Source: an uncultured Lentisphaeraceae bacterium
Lineage (GTDB): Bacteria > Verrucomicrobiota > Kiritimatiellia > RFP12 > DVOR01
Direction of reading: 5' to 3'
DNA: 36,644 nt
Assembly: GCA_937892925.1 (NCBI GenBank)
Contig: CALBHX010000110.1
Coordinates: 1 to 36,644 of the forward strand
Below, piece after piece: positions 1 to 7,680 of the stretch (the stretch's first letter is position 1; each line of letters starts with the position of its first letter). The notes beneath the pieces are model-generated. The model was not told the origin of the DNA and did not search any database. It saw only the letters and a program-made list of their open reading frames with translations. Made by a program: the position numbers and the translations under genes.

Positions 1-328
1 CGTTAAATTGCTGCTGGCCATTTCGCATGGCGACCCACGCCCCGAAATACGCCTCATCACGCGCAGTGCCGTCATGCACGGCTGCCTTAAAGTTGGTGTA
101 GTCGATGGCCGCAGCCTCCTCGGAGACAATACGCGCCCACGTTTCGCGCGGGAAGTCCATCCGGAACCGGTAATCCGCAGAAGGCGTCACCTGTACGCAG
201 GGCTTCACCCCATGCGCGCCGCACAACCGCTCTAAATCTCCGGCGAACCGCGCCCGCACGTGCACCGTGCCCGGCGCATCGATGTGTTGCACCGCAGAGA
301 AAAAACCGCTCTTACAAAAAAGCCACAT
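1..328 (-). CDS. Conserved hypothetical protein, partial (3' end beyond the window)
   Basis: Reading the minus strand from the ATG at 328 gives 109 open codons that run off the left edge. The product begins MWLFCKSGFFSAVQH and contains VRARFAGDLERL, an ADYRFRMDFPRETWARI segment and IDYTNFKAAVH. It resembles small uncharacterised proteins beginning MWxFxxxGFFSxVQ that occur in diverse bacteria and phages; I know no function for them. AAGGAG lies about ten bases before the start. There is no signal peptide or membrane segment, so it is probably cytoplasmic. It is the last visible gene of a minus-strand accessory block (2044 down to 1). An ATG at 335 is out of frame and closes after seven codons, so 328 is preferred. 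Confidence 0.7.
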   Translation of the reverse strand, partial: MWLFCKSGFFSAVQHIDAPGTVHVRARFAGDLERLCGAHGVKPCVQVTPSADYRFRMDFPRETWARIVSEEAAAIDYTNFKAAVHDGTARDEAYFGAWVAMRNGQQQFN

Positions 329-398
329 GAAACATTTCTCCTTCCCGCTTCGCACAATAGTCTACCATCCTTTCTCAACGCGTGCATCTTCTTCTGGG

Positions 399-430
399 AG
401 CCGCGCCCCGGCTGTATCCGGGGCGCGGCT
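399..430. repeat. Perfect 13-bp inverted repeat (stable hairpin)
   Basis: AGCCGCGCCCCGG and its exact complement flank the loop CTGTAT. No T tract follows on either strand, so it is not a standard intrinsic terminator. It sits between the 181-codon gene and the next minus-strand gene. It could stabilise the end of the upstream message, attenuate the downstream gene, or bind protein as DNA. Confidence 0.75.
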
Positions 431-531
431 GAAATCGAAAACAATCGAATCAAAAACAGTGCTGATACCTAACGACGCCAGACTGCCTGTGTTATCATTC
501 ACACCATCCTCTGGTTTTGTCCCCAAAGGTT

Positions 532-563
532 AGCCGCCCTGTTGTTCCCGGGGCGGCTTTTTT
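532..563 (+). terminator. Intrinsic terminator on the plus strand, transcript unknown
   Basis: AGCCGCCC pairs with GGGCGGCT and is followed directly by T6. The minus-strand flank has no T tract, so the terminator works only on the plus strand. No supportable plus-strand gene lies to its left in this window. Confidence 0.65.
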
Positions 564-573
564 GCGTCAAAAA

Positions 574-1119
574 TCAGTCGTAAAGCCCAGCCATGGAATG
601 CCTCTCGTCCCCAATTCTCGGAATTGACCAATCGTCCGGTGTCGGCGGAGGCACCACCCCCGCCAACAAAAAGTCCGCGCGGGTGCCGCGCCAGGAAATG
701 CTGTTGCGCCAATAGGACTCCAGCGGATTTTTAACCCAGGCTCCGCCGATGATATTGTGGACCATATAGTCGTTTCCATCGCAGCGGATGACCGTTACGG
801 CTCCGTGGCGCGCGATGTAAATCTCGGCCCTCTTGCCCTTCATCGCCGCACGCGCCTCAGCCATAGAGACGATCTGTGGTTCCTTCAATTCGCTCCCAGA
901 TTTTTCCGCCTGCTGGAGGCAGGCGACGGCATCGGCCAACACGTCGATGACCTTACACCGGCGCACCCGAGCGATTTCGCGGACGGCGGCCGCGTCTGCC
1001 TCGGCGATGGCGATACGGGTGCAGGGCGTGTCCGCGGGCAGGCGGCTGTTCTCCCAGCGCTTCGCTCCGCAGGCGATTCGCAGGGCGCGGCGGGCTTCTG
1101 GATCCATTTTTTTGTACAT
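574..1119 (-). CDS. Hypothetical protein with possible ribbon-helix-helix N-terminal half
   Basis: This 181-residue protein matches no family I recognise. Residues about 32-72 run from a strand-like TRIAIAEAD through AAVREIARVRRCKVIDVLADAVACLQQ. That strand-helix-helix pattern is seen in ribbon-helix-helix DNA-binding proteins, so a small regulator is possible; this is inference. The second half, with HGAVTVIRCDGNDYMVHNI and a Pro-rich tail, has no known motif. The start lies 12 bases after the stop of the upstream 222-residue gene, so the two are probably cotranscribed. The ribosome site is poor (GGGGGC), and the ATG four codons in (MDPEARR) is an alternative start. No signal peptide or transmembrane segment is visible. 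Confidence 0.6.
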   Translation of the reverse strand: MYKKMDPEARRALRIACGAKRWENSRLPADTPCTRIAIAEADAAAVREIARVRRCKVIDVLADAVACLQQAEKSGSELKEPQIVSMAEARAAMKGKRAEIYIARHGAVTVIRCDGNDYMVHNIIGGAWVKNPLESYWRNSISWRGTRADFLLAGVVPPPTPDDWSIPRIGDERHSMAGLYD

Positions 1120-1131
1120 ATTTGCCCCCGA

Positions 1132-1800
1132 TTAGCAGCCCCGAAGGAAATCGCGCACCAGCGCCTCGTCCGATCGGTTGGTGTAGGCAAATCCGCCTTT
1201 GGCAAGGTTTTTGCCGGGGAAGTAGGGGTCGCGCACCTCGGCGAAAAATCCTAGGTCTTCGTCAAGCCCGATGCGGCACCATAGGCCGCATGGGTGTTGC
1301 CATTCCTGGTAGTCGTAATACCGCTGGGATCGGATAACCTTGCCTTCTTTGACGGCCTGCAAAAAGTCGTCGGCCAAGAGGCGCATGATTTTCTTCGGCG
1401 GCGCGGAAAACGCCGAAGCTAATGTTAGTCGCATGTGTTTTCTCCTCTCTCCATCGTCATAGACGCACAAGTATACCTTGGCGCGCCAATACGAATCGTC
1501 GTCCAGGTCGACGGGAATGTCCTTGGTCCAGTCTGGGTGCGCGGCGGCTTCGCGCCAATCTGCCGCGGAACAGATGCTGTCAAGATCGACGGCGTCTACC
1601 TTGTCGCAGACGTCGCACGAGAAGTCGTAAAGGTCATTCCTGTCGGCGTCGGGCCCCGATCCGTTGTAGTTTTCTCCTTCCCAGCCATCGTTTTTGGACG
1701 GGGAAAAGTTCCCGTCGGCGTCGACTTCGCCGATGATGCGAAACCAGTCGATGGCTAGGTAGTTGTCGAAACAATCAACACTCAGTTCGATTTTTTTCAT
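1132..1800 (-). CDS. Acidic hypothetical protein of the accessory block
   Basis: This 222-residue protein starts MKKIELSVDCFDNYLAIDWF. The ATG at 1800 is chosen because AAAGGGAG lies just upstream at normal spacing; a longer frame to 1839 exists but lacks support. The protein is rich in Asp and aromatic residues and has a CDVCD pair near residue 58. Its sequence suggests a soluble cytoplasmic protein. I recognise no family. Its leader shares the 14-base string GGAACAGAAAGGGA with that of the next small reading frame upstream, so the block may have been built by duplication or share translational control. A downstream gene follows after 12 bases. Confidence 0.6.
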   Translation of the reverse strand: MKKIELSVDCFDNYLAIDWFRIIGEVDADGNFSPSKNDGWEGENYNGSGPDADRNDLYDFSCDVCDKVDAVDLDSICSAADWREAAAHPDWTKDIPVDLDDDSYWRAKVYLCVYDDGERRKHMRLTLASAFSAPPKKIMRLLADDFLQAVKEGKVIRSQRYYDYQEWQHPCGLWCRIGLDEDLGFFAEVRDPYFPGKNLAKGGFAYTNRSDEALVRDFLRGC

Positions 1801-1933
1801 TTTTTGCTCCCTTTCTGTTCCTCTTTCTCCTTCTGGCATCAGCCAGGAGGAGGCATCGTGACGGCTGAGGAAATTGTCTCCCGTGCGGCCTTATTGACCG
1901 CCTCAACCTGGATTGTGCACGCCGTGGTCAACG

Positions 1934-2044
1934 CTAACGTTTCCGCGTATCGGCAAGGCATCCACGCCACCGATATCTTTTCCCGAGGCGTTTTGTATTC
2001 TCCACCACTCTGACACCGCGAAAATCAATCTCGACCTTTACCAT
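1934..2044 (-). CDS. Possible small protein, 36 residues
   Basis: The ATG at 2044 follows AAAGGGA at about eight bases. Its leader contains the same 14 bases (2052-2065) that precede the ATG at 1800. The product starts MVKVEIDFRGVRVVENTK and ends in a basic tail before TAG. The other two minus frames stay open beyond this stop, so it may be a longer gene broken by a frameshift. Support comes from the ribosome site only. Confidence 0.3.
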   Translation of the reverse strand: MVKVEIDFRGVRVVENTKRLGKRYRWRGCLADTRKR

Positions 2045-2065
2045 GCATTCATCCCTTTCTGTTCC

Positions 2066-2341
2066 CGACACCCGTTTTCACACTTCACCAGACACCTTTC
2101 GCCAAAACGTAATAACACCTATCGGGAATATCAAACCTCTTGCCAACAGCTTACGTAAACGCCATGCAGGCAGTCGCGCTCTCTAACTCGCGAATCAACG
2201 CTTTTCTGATTCCACACGATACTTCCAACACCCCGATGCCATGCTTCCTTTTAGCAAAAACAAAACGAAAATGCGGATGAGCGACAGCACCAGTACACAA
2301 AAGCCGAAACGGAATACAAATACTGCCCAAGATAACTTGGT
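2066..2341. other. No gene seen
   Basis: I see no supportable gene between the small reading frame and the tRNA terminator. The reading frames here overlap the tRNA or lack ribosome sites. The right part (2260-2340) is unusually A-rich on the plus strand. Confidence 0.5.
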
Positions 2342-2368
2342 AAAAAAATACCGCTTTCTTCGAAGCGG
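2342..2368 (-). terminator. Intrinsic terminator of tRNA-Leu(GAG)
   Basis: On the minus strand CCGCTT pairs with AAGCGG around a six-base loop and is followed by TATTTTTTT. It lies 37 bases beyond the tRNA 3' end, as expected for a single tRNA transcript. Confidence 0.8.
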
Positions 2369-2404
2369 CACAACCTCATCCCAAAACACAAAGCGGCAAC
2401 AGAA

Positions 2405-2488
2405 TGGTGCTCGGGGGGGGACTCGAACCCCCACGGATCTCTCCACATGCACCTCAAGCATGCGTGTATGCCATTTCACCACCCGAGC
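2405..2488 (-). tRNA. tRNA-Leu (anticodon GAG), CCA encoded
   Basis: The acceptor arms GCTCGGG and CCCGAGC pair perfectly, followed by A and an encoded CCA. The anticodon stem CATGC/GCATG closes the loop TTGAGGT, which gives anticodon GAG for CUC codons. The long variable arm and the GGGGG-TTCGAGT-CCCCC T arm fit a class II leucine tRNA. It has its own promoter and terminator. Its 3' end faces the accessory block at 1-2050, a common layout at integration sites. Confidence 0.95.
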
Positions 2489-2503
2489 GGTAAAACAAAG
2501 TGA

Positions 2504-2533
2504 ATAATAGCAAAAGCACCGATGAAAAGGCAA
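2504..2533 (-). promoter_or_regulatory. Promoter of tRNA-Leu(GAG)
   Basis: TTGCCT, an 18-base spacer and TATTAT lie in the right place, with the -10 box about 15 bases before the tRNA 5' end. Confidence 0.65.
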
Positions 2534-2549
2534 GCCTTTTTTTGAAAAA

Positions 2550-2595
2550 GTGTAACGGGGACACATTAAAGCCGCGACCCTTCTTAGCGGCCACA
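2550..2595. repeat. Possible mobile-element remnant (palindromic segment)
   Basis: The segment holds TGTAACGGGGACACATTA followed by GCCGC-N11-GCGGC (2571-2591). A GTGTCCCCGTTACAC string beside a small hairpin is reminiscent of the ends of REP/Y1-transposase associated elements. No transposase is present here, so this is only a suggestion. Confidence 0.25.
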
Positions 2596-2719
2596 TGGCC
2601 TCACCATCCATGAAAAAACACCCCGAAACCCGCTGTCCCATCAAACCGTTCAAATCGAACCCAACGGCCCACCCCAAAAATCCGCCAGAACAACCCGAAT
2701 GACAAAGGCACCGTTATCT

Positions 2720-2753
2720 AAAAAACGCGCCCCGAACACCCCGGGGCGCGTTT
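2720..2753 (-). terminator. Intrinsic terminator of the nfnA-hydF operon
   Basis: An 11-bp stem (AAACGCGCCCC with its complement) is followed by T6 on the minus strand, 14 bases beyond the hydF stop codon. Confidence 0.85.
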
Positions 2754-2766
2754 CTACTCCGCACCA

Positions 2767-3972
2767 TCAGTCCACTTCACCCATTCGCCGAAACGGCTCT
2801 AGCGCCCGCTGCAGCACCCCCTGCGTTTCGGCAATGGCCACGCCATAGTTCGTAATTGGAACCCCTGCTTCTTGCGCCTGCTCCATCCGCCAAAGCATAA
2901 AAGCCCGGTTGATCATACACCCCCCGCAATGAATGATCAGTGCGTAATGCGAAAGCGTCTTAGGAAAATCCTTCCCGGAAGCGACTTCAAACACCAGATT
3001 TCTGCCAGTACATTCACAAATCCAATTGGGGATTTTCACGCGTCCGATATCTTCCTCGGCGGCATGATGCGTACAGGCCTCGGCAATCAGAATACGGTCC
3101 CCATCCCGAAGCATACGGATAGCCGCGGCGCCTGCAGCAAGTGCCCGAAGATTACCCTTAAGACGCGCCATCAGGATAGAATAGGTCGTTGCAGGGATTT
3201 CCGGCGGAACGTCTGCCATCATTTGGTGAACAACCTGTGAATCGCAGACTGCCAGCGCGGGTCGGAACAGCTGAACAGCCTCACGGATCCGATTTTCCGT
3301 AACCACAACCGAAAGATAATCCCGGTCGAGTGCATTCCGCAGCACATTCATCTGGGGCAGAATAATCCGCCCCTTGGGTGCTTGGGAATCGATCGGGATA
3401 ATCTGAAGCACCGTGCCGCCAGGCGGCACCAGGCCTTGTAGAGGCTCAGGCATTCGGGTGCCAGCCTTTGGGCAAACCGCAGCCAACGCCCGTTTAAACG
3501 CATTTAAAAAACGATCCCGATCTGTTTCAGCCACAACAACCGCGGCACGGGTACGCTTCCAATATGCAAGAAACGCCGATGACGGCGGGTAACAATCCGC
3601 TTTTGAAACAACGATCACCAGCGGCTTAGAGGTCGTCTTCGCCAAAGTAAAAAGCTCCGGATCTGGCTCTGCGCCATCATCCGCCACCACTCCAAGCAAA
3701 ATATCCGCCCGAGCCACAGCGGAAGCGGTCCGCTCCTTGCGAGCAGCGCCTAAGGCGGACGTATCGTCCCACCCGCCCGTGTCAAGCCAAAGAATCGGCC
3801 CGAATGGAAGCAGCTCCATGCCCTTCTCGACCACATCTGTGGTGGTGCCGGCAATAGGGGAAACAATTGCTACATCTTGTCCGGCAATTCGGTTGAGCAG
3901 TGTTGACTTTCCAACATTTGCCCGGCCGACAAGTGCAATCGTTAAACGAGCAGACTTGGGCGTTTCTTGCAT
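2767..3972 (-). CDS. hydF: [FeFe]-hydrogenase maturation GTPase HydF
   Basis: HydF is the scaffold on which the 2Fe subcluster of the [FeFe]-hydrogenase H-cluster is assembled before transfer to the apoenzyme; HydE and HydG make its ligands. The 401-residue length is normal. GTPase motifs are clear: P loop GRANVGKS at 16-23, DTGG at 64-67 and SKAD at 123-126. The iron-sulfur ligands of the family are all there: C300-T-H302, then H348, C349 and C352 (HCGGC). The ATG at 3972 has AGGAG six bases upstream. It is the last gene after nfnA, nfnB and the rRNA/tRNA methyltransferase gene and precedes a strong terminator. hydE, hydG and a hydrogenase are not in the window. Confidence 0.95.
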   Translation of the reverse strand: MQETPKSARLTIALVGRANVGKSTLLNRIAGQDVAIVSPIAGTTTDVVEKGMELLPFGPILWLDTGGWDDTSALGAARKERTASAVARADILLGVVADDGAEPDPELFTLAKTTSKPLVIVVSKADCYPPSSAFLAYWKRTRAAVVVAETDRDRFLNAFKRALAAVCPKAGTRMPEPLQGLVPPGGTVLQIIPIDSQAPKGRIILPQMNVLRNALDRDYLSVVVTENRIREAVQLFRPALAVCDSQVVHQMMADVPPEIPATTYSILMARLKGNLRALAAGAAAIRMLRDGDRILIAEACTHHAAEEDIGRVKIPNWICECTGRNLVFEVASGKDFPKTLSHYALIIHCGGCMINRAFMLWRMEQAQEAGVPITNYGVAIAETQGVLQRALEPFRRMGEVD

Positions 3973-4012
3973 AAGCTTCTCCTGCTAAACCAACCTAACA
4001 CCGGGCGCACAG

Positions 4013-4798
4013 TTAAACTTGATGCCGCCGGGCATCAAATGCACAGCGGGCAGCATGCGCCACCAATGTAAAAGCCATCACCACGTTCAGTGAGTTTTTA
4101 TGGCCAAACATTGGGATTCGCATCACTGCATCACACGCCTTCACCACATCGGGATCCAACCCGAAGCGCTCGCTCCCAAGCGCAACGGCACAGGGAAACT
4201 GCCAAGACCAAGTTTCCAACGGAGATGCTTCCGGCACTGTTTCCAGCGCAATTACCTGAAGACCGCGGCGTTGCAGCGCACGGATCGCATCACCTGTTTT
4301 CTCCGCACGGCTCCAAGGCACCCAGGCTTCTGCCCCGAGCGCGGCCTGCCTCGCACGGCCATCATCAGGCGAAGGCGTATATCCGCAGAGTACGGCCTCT
4401 TGAACTCCAAAGCAATCGCACACCCGAAAAAGCGTCCCCACATTAATGGCAGATCGGAAATGATCAGCAATGACCGTCAATGGAAGACGGGGAGCTCCTG
4501 TTTCCGGAAGCGAGACGCGATCCTCCGAAAGGATTTCAACATCCGTAATCTTAATCCGCTTCAATTCACGTTCGCACGGCACTAACAAAGCAAACAGGTC
4601 GCGCGGCGTCATTTCCGGGCGAACAAGCCGCGCAAGTGAGCCCACGTGAGGGACATCCGCCACCCGCGTTTCCAAAAACTGGCGCAAGTCTTTAATGGCG
4701 GCCGCCCGAAAACGCGGTTTATTCCACCCGCGCTCCAAAGCCTGGGCGCGCTTATAAACATCGCGCCAGGCCTTTTCGGATGCCCCCCCCTCACACAT
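4013..4798 (-). CDS. SpoU/TrmH-family RNA 2'-O-methyltransferase
   Basis: The C-terminal half is a knotted (SPOUT) methyltransferase that moves a methyl group from S-adenosylmethionine to a ribose 2'-OH of tRNA or rRNA. The three family motifs are visible: N119-VGTLFR-125, LGSERFGLD at 207-215, and IPMFGHKNSLNV at 228-239. The N-terminal 100 residues are basic and probably bind RNA. The target nucleotide cannot be told from sequence, so I give no gene symbol. The start at 4798 lies 30 bases after the nfnB stop without a good ribosome site, so translation may depend on coupling. It sits inside a redox operon, with hydF 40 bases downstream; no functional link is evident. Confidence 0.88.
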   Translation of the reverse strand: MCEGGASEKAWRDVYKRAQALERGWNKPRFRAAAIKDLRQFLETRVADVPHVGSLARLVRPEMTPRDLFALLVPCERELKRIKITDVEILSEDRVSLPETGAPRLPLTVIADHFRSAINVGTLFRVCDCFGVQEAVLCGYTPSPDDGRARQAALGAEAWVPWSRAEKTGDAIRALQRRGLQVIALETVPEASPLETWSWQFPCAVALGSERFGLDPDVVKACDAVMRIPMFGHKNSLNVVMAFTLVAHAARCAFDARRHQV

Positions 4799-4828
4799 GG
4801 CTATGACTCAGCACGCGGTACGGCAGTC

Positions 4829-6322
4829 TCAAGATTGCGCAAGATAGGCGTTGATCGCCTTCGCGGCGCGGCGACCTTCACCCATTGCCAAAATCACAGT
4901 GGCCGCCCCAAGGACGATATCGCCGCCGGCAAAAACCCCGGGAATCGAGGTGGCTTGCGTAGCATCCACCACAATATGTCCCTTACGGTCAATCTCCAGC
5001 CCATCCGTAGTCTGCGGAATAAGGGGATTGGAAGCGTTCCCAATAGCAATAATGACCGCATCCATCGGCAAAGTAAAGTCACTGCCGGCAATCGGCACAG
5101 GGCTGCGGCGTCCGGAGGCATCGGGTTCCCCCAGCTCATAGCGCAGGCATTCAATGGCCTGCACCACCCCATTTTCATCCCCAACAATACGCTCAATGTT
5201 GCAGAGGAACTGGAAGTTGACGCCTTCCTCGGCGGCATGTTCCACTTCTTCAGCACGAGCCGGCATTTCTGCCCGGCTGCGGCGATAGATTAGGAAAACT
5301 TCTTCGGCACCTAAACGGAAAGCCATTCTGGCAGCATCCATGGCCACGTTTCCACCACCCAGGACGGCCACACGTTTGGCCGGGTAGTAAGGCGTTGCGG
5401 CTTCGGCCTTATCATAGGCCTTCATCAGGTTAGCACGCGTCAGATATTCATTCGCAGAGAAAACACCCACGAGCTCCTCTCCTGGAATTCCCATAAACCG
5501 GGGCAACCCGGCGCCCGTACCGATATAAACGGCATCAAACCCATCTTTGGTCATCAGATCCCGCAATTTCCGCGTCCGGCCGACTACGAAGTTCGGCTCC
5601 ACATCCACGCCCATTTTGCGAAGCCCCTCAATTTCTTTTTCTACAATGGCCTTGGGCAGACGGAACTCCGGAATGCCATAAACCAACACCCCGCCGGGTT
5701 TCTGAAAAGCTTCATACAGCGTTACGGCGTGCCCCTCCCGGCGCACATCAGCCGCCACCGTAATGCCTGAAGGGCCGGATCCAATCACGGCCACCCGTTT
5801 CCCTGTATCAGGCTTAACCGCATTATCAATCGGCGCCTCCGCTTCATGGGCGCGCTGCCAATCCGCCACAAACCGCTCCAAACGCCCGATAGCAACACTC
5901 TGATTGATGTCTTTACGGATAGCGCCCATGGTGCAATGTTTCTGACACTGGCTTTCCTGCGGGCACACACGCCCGCAAATAGCCGGGAGGATACTCGTCT
6001 GGCGGATAATTCCCAGCGCTCCGGCATAATTCCCCTGCGCCACTTCGTGGATGAACGCAGGAATATTAATTGAAACCGGGCAGTCTTTCATGCAGGGCGC
6101 ATTCTTGCACTGCAGGCAGCGGCTAGCTTCCACACGCGCCTGCGTCTCGGTATAACCCGTGGCCACTTCCTGCATATTGCGCTTTCGAATGGCGGGCTCC
6201 TGAACGGGCATCGGCTGCTGATTAATACCCATCCGATCCTTCGGCGTCAAAGCACGATCCTTGATGCCTGCCCAGATCTCGGCGGCCTGTGCATCGAGGG
6301 CTTCCTTAGAAATAAATGACAT
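4829..6322 (-). CDS. nfnB: Electron-bifurcating transhydrogenase large subunit NfnB (GltD-like)
   Basis: This 497-residue flavoprotein belongs to the glutamate synthase small-subunit-like family. Next to nfnA it is best read as NfnB, which with NfnA reversibly couples NADH and reduced ferredoxin to two NADP+. Two [4Fe-4S] sites are visible: C69, C72, C77, C81 and C116, C120, C126, C130. The FAD dinucleotide fold GSGPSG is at 181-186, the NADPH fold GGGNVA at 322-327, and the C-terminal FAD motif GGDIV is near 464. It begins 17 bases after the nfnA stop. A homotetrameric NADPH glutamate synthase is the alternative, but the partner gene argues for NfnAB. The enzyme would act in the cytoplasm of an anaerobe. 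Confidence 0.88.
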   Translation of the reverse strand: MSFISKEALDAQAAEIWAGIKDRALTPKDRMGINQQPMPVQEPAIRKRNMQEVATGYTETQARVEASRCLQCKNAPCMKDCPVSINIPAFIHEVAQGNYAGALGIIRQTSILPAICGRVCPQESQCQKHCTMGAIRKDINQSVAIGRLERFVADWQRAHEAEAPIDNAVKPDTGKRVAVIGSGPSGITVAADVRREGHAVTLYEAFQKPGGVLVYGIPEFRLPKAIVEKEIEGLRKMGVDVEPNFVVGRTRKLRDLMTKDGFDAVYIGTGAGLPRFMGIPGEELVGVFSANEYLTRANLMKAYDKAEAATPYYPAKRVAVLGGGNVAMDAARMAFRLGAEEVFLIYRRSRAEMPARAEEVEHAAEEGVNFQFLCNIERIVGDENGVVQAIECLRYELGEPDASGRRSPVPIAGSDFTLPMDAVIIAIGNASNPLIPQTTDGLEIDRKGHIVVDATQATSIPGVFAGGDIVLGAATVILAMGEGRRAAKAINAYLAQS

Positions 6323-6339
6323 CGTCTGTTCTCCTCTTT

Positions 6340-7182
6340 TTACTTCCCACAGGTTTCAGCCATCTTCAGCAAACGGCAATTCTCTTCACGCTCCCGGGGG
6401 ACGAAAGCCCGGTTTCGCTGCATCAAATTATCAAAGTCTACCTGATGCGCATCAAACTCCGGCCCATCCACGCAAACAAACCGAATCTTCCCACCCACGA
6501 GCACTCGGCACCCGCCGCACATTCCCGTGCCATCGATCATAATCGCATTCAGAGAGGCCACAGTAGGCACATTGAAAGGCTTGGTTGTAAGCGCACAGAA
6601 CTTCATCATGATCGGCGGGCCAATTGTTACACACTCCGCCACAGGTTCTCTTGCACAAACCTCTTTCAGGGGCTCTGTAACAAGCCCCTTCCGCCCGTAG
6701 CTGCCATCATCGGTGCAAATGATCAGCTCATCCGCGATCTTCCGCATATCCTCTTCCATGATCAGCAGATCTTTTGTACGCGCTCCCATAATGACAATCA
6801 GCTTATTACCCGCCGCTTTCATGGCCTGCGCAATCGGGTGGAGCGGCGCCACACCAATCCCGCCGCCCACACACACCACTGTGCCCTTGCGTTCAATCTG
6901 CGTGGGCCGCCCAAGCGGGCCAAGGAAAACCGGCAAAGCGTCCCCGGCATTCATCATTGCGAGTTTCTTAGTGGAATAACCCACCGTCTGAAAGATTATC
7001 CGCACATCCCCCTTAACCGGGTCGGCATCAGCAATCGTCAAAGGAATCCGCTCGCCAAACTGCGCATCAATCTGCAAGATAATGAACTGGCCGGCCTTGC
7101 GTTCCTCTGCAATCAACGGGGCATGTACCCACATGGAATAGACATCCGCGGACAACTGTTCTTTAGACACAATCGGAAACAT
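6340..7182 (-). CDS. nfnA: NfnA, FAD/[2Fe-2S] subunit of NADH-dependent ferredoxin:NADP+ oxidoreductase
   Basis: This 280-residue protein is of the ferredoxin-NADP reductase/dihydroorotate dehydrogenase electron-transfer subunit type. It carries the FAD-binding RIPLTI at 45-50 and the NAD-binding GGGIGVAP at 106-113. Near the C-terminus D217 with C222, C225 and C237 fits the [2Fe-2S] site of NfnA (GTGMCGGC). It is the first gene of nfnA-nfnB-trmH family-hydF. The ATG at 7182 has AAAGGAGAG just upstream, and a TATAAT promoter lies about 65 bases before it. PyrK is the main alternative, but no pyrD is near and the GltD-like partner follows. Confidence 0.9.
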   Translation of the reverse strand: MFPIVSKEQLSADVYSMWVHAPLIAEERKAGQFIILQIDAQFGERIPLTIADADPVKGDVRIIFQTVGYSTKKLAMMNAGDALPVFLGPLGRPTQIERKGTVVCVGGGIGVAPLHPIAQAMKAAGNKLIVIMGARTKDLLIMEEDMRKIADELIICTDDGSYGRKGLVTEPLKEVCAREPVAECVTIGPPIMMKFCALTTKPFNVPTVASLNAIMIDGTGMCGGCRVLVGGKIRFVCVDGPEFDAHQVDFDNLMQRNRAFVPREREENCRLLKMAETCGK

Positions 7183-7245
7183 GACTCTCTCCTTTATCCA
7201 TTCATTCAGCTTTCACTGCCGCACCAATACGTTCCGTTACAACTC

Positions 7246-7276
7246 ATTATACCACCATAACACCGCATGGCATCAA
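7246..7276 (-). promoter_or_regulatory. Promoter of nfnA operon
   Basis: The -10 box is a perfect TATAAT. TTGATG lies 19 bases upstream, a slightly long spacing. It sits in the 108-base gap between panD and nfnA, showing that nfnA need not depend on the panD transcript. Confidence 0.6.
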
Positions 7277-7289
7277 TGGGTTCACCTTC

Positions 7290-7649
7290 TCAATATGCTT
7301 GAGCGACAATTCGATTGTCGGCATCCAGCCGAACCACACGCGGCTGAACAGCGGCGGCCTCCTCGGCCTCCACTTGTGCAAACGCCATAACAATCAAACG
7401 GTCGCCAACCTTTCCCATGTAGGCCGCAGCCCCATTCAAACACGCAATTCTTGACCCTCGCGGCCCGGGAATGGCATACGTTTCCAAGCGTTTCCCATTA
7501 TCCAAATTGGCCACCAGAATCTTTTCATAGGAGACAAGCCCAACCGCTTCCATGAGCTCTTCATCAATCGTCAAAGACCCAAGGTATTCCATATCTGCCT
7601 GCGTAACACGCAAATGATGCAACTTCGCATGAAGGAGCGACAACGTCAT
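7290..7649 (-). CDS. panD: Aspartate 1-decarboxylase (pyruvoyl enzyme)
   Basis: PanD converts aspartate to beta-alanine for pantothenate and coenzyme A. The 119-residue chain is of normal size. It shows the self-cleavage site YLGSLTID, with Gly24-Ser25 at the same numbering as the E. coli proenzyme; Ser25 becomes the pyruvoyl group. K9, the ETYAI segment and LNGAAA match the family. The frame extends upstream to 7943, but the ATG at 7649 gives the family start (MTLSLLHAK) and avoids overlap with the S41 protease gene. That gene ends 31 bases upstream, so cotranscription is likely. The ribosome site is weak (GGTGG). Confidence 0.92.
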   Translation of the reverse strand: MTLSLLHAKLHHLRVTQADMEYLGSLTIDEELMEAVGLVSYEKILVANLDNGKRLETYAIPGPRGSRIACLNGAAAYMGKVGDRLIVMAFAQVEAEEAAAVQPRVVRLDADNRIVAQAY

Positions 7650-7680
7650 ACCACCATCTCGCTTTCCAAAAACGTTCTGT

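Noticed and set aside
2195..2677. 160-codon minus-strand frame
   Set aside because: It runs through the tRNA-Leu(GAG) gene, its promoter and its terminator, and has no ribosome site.
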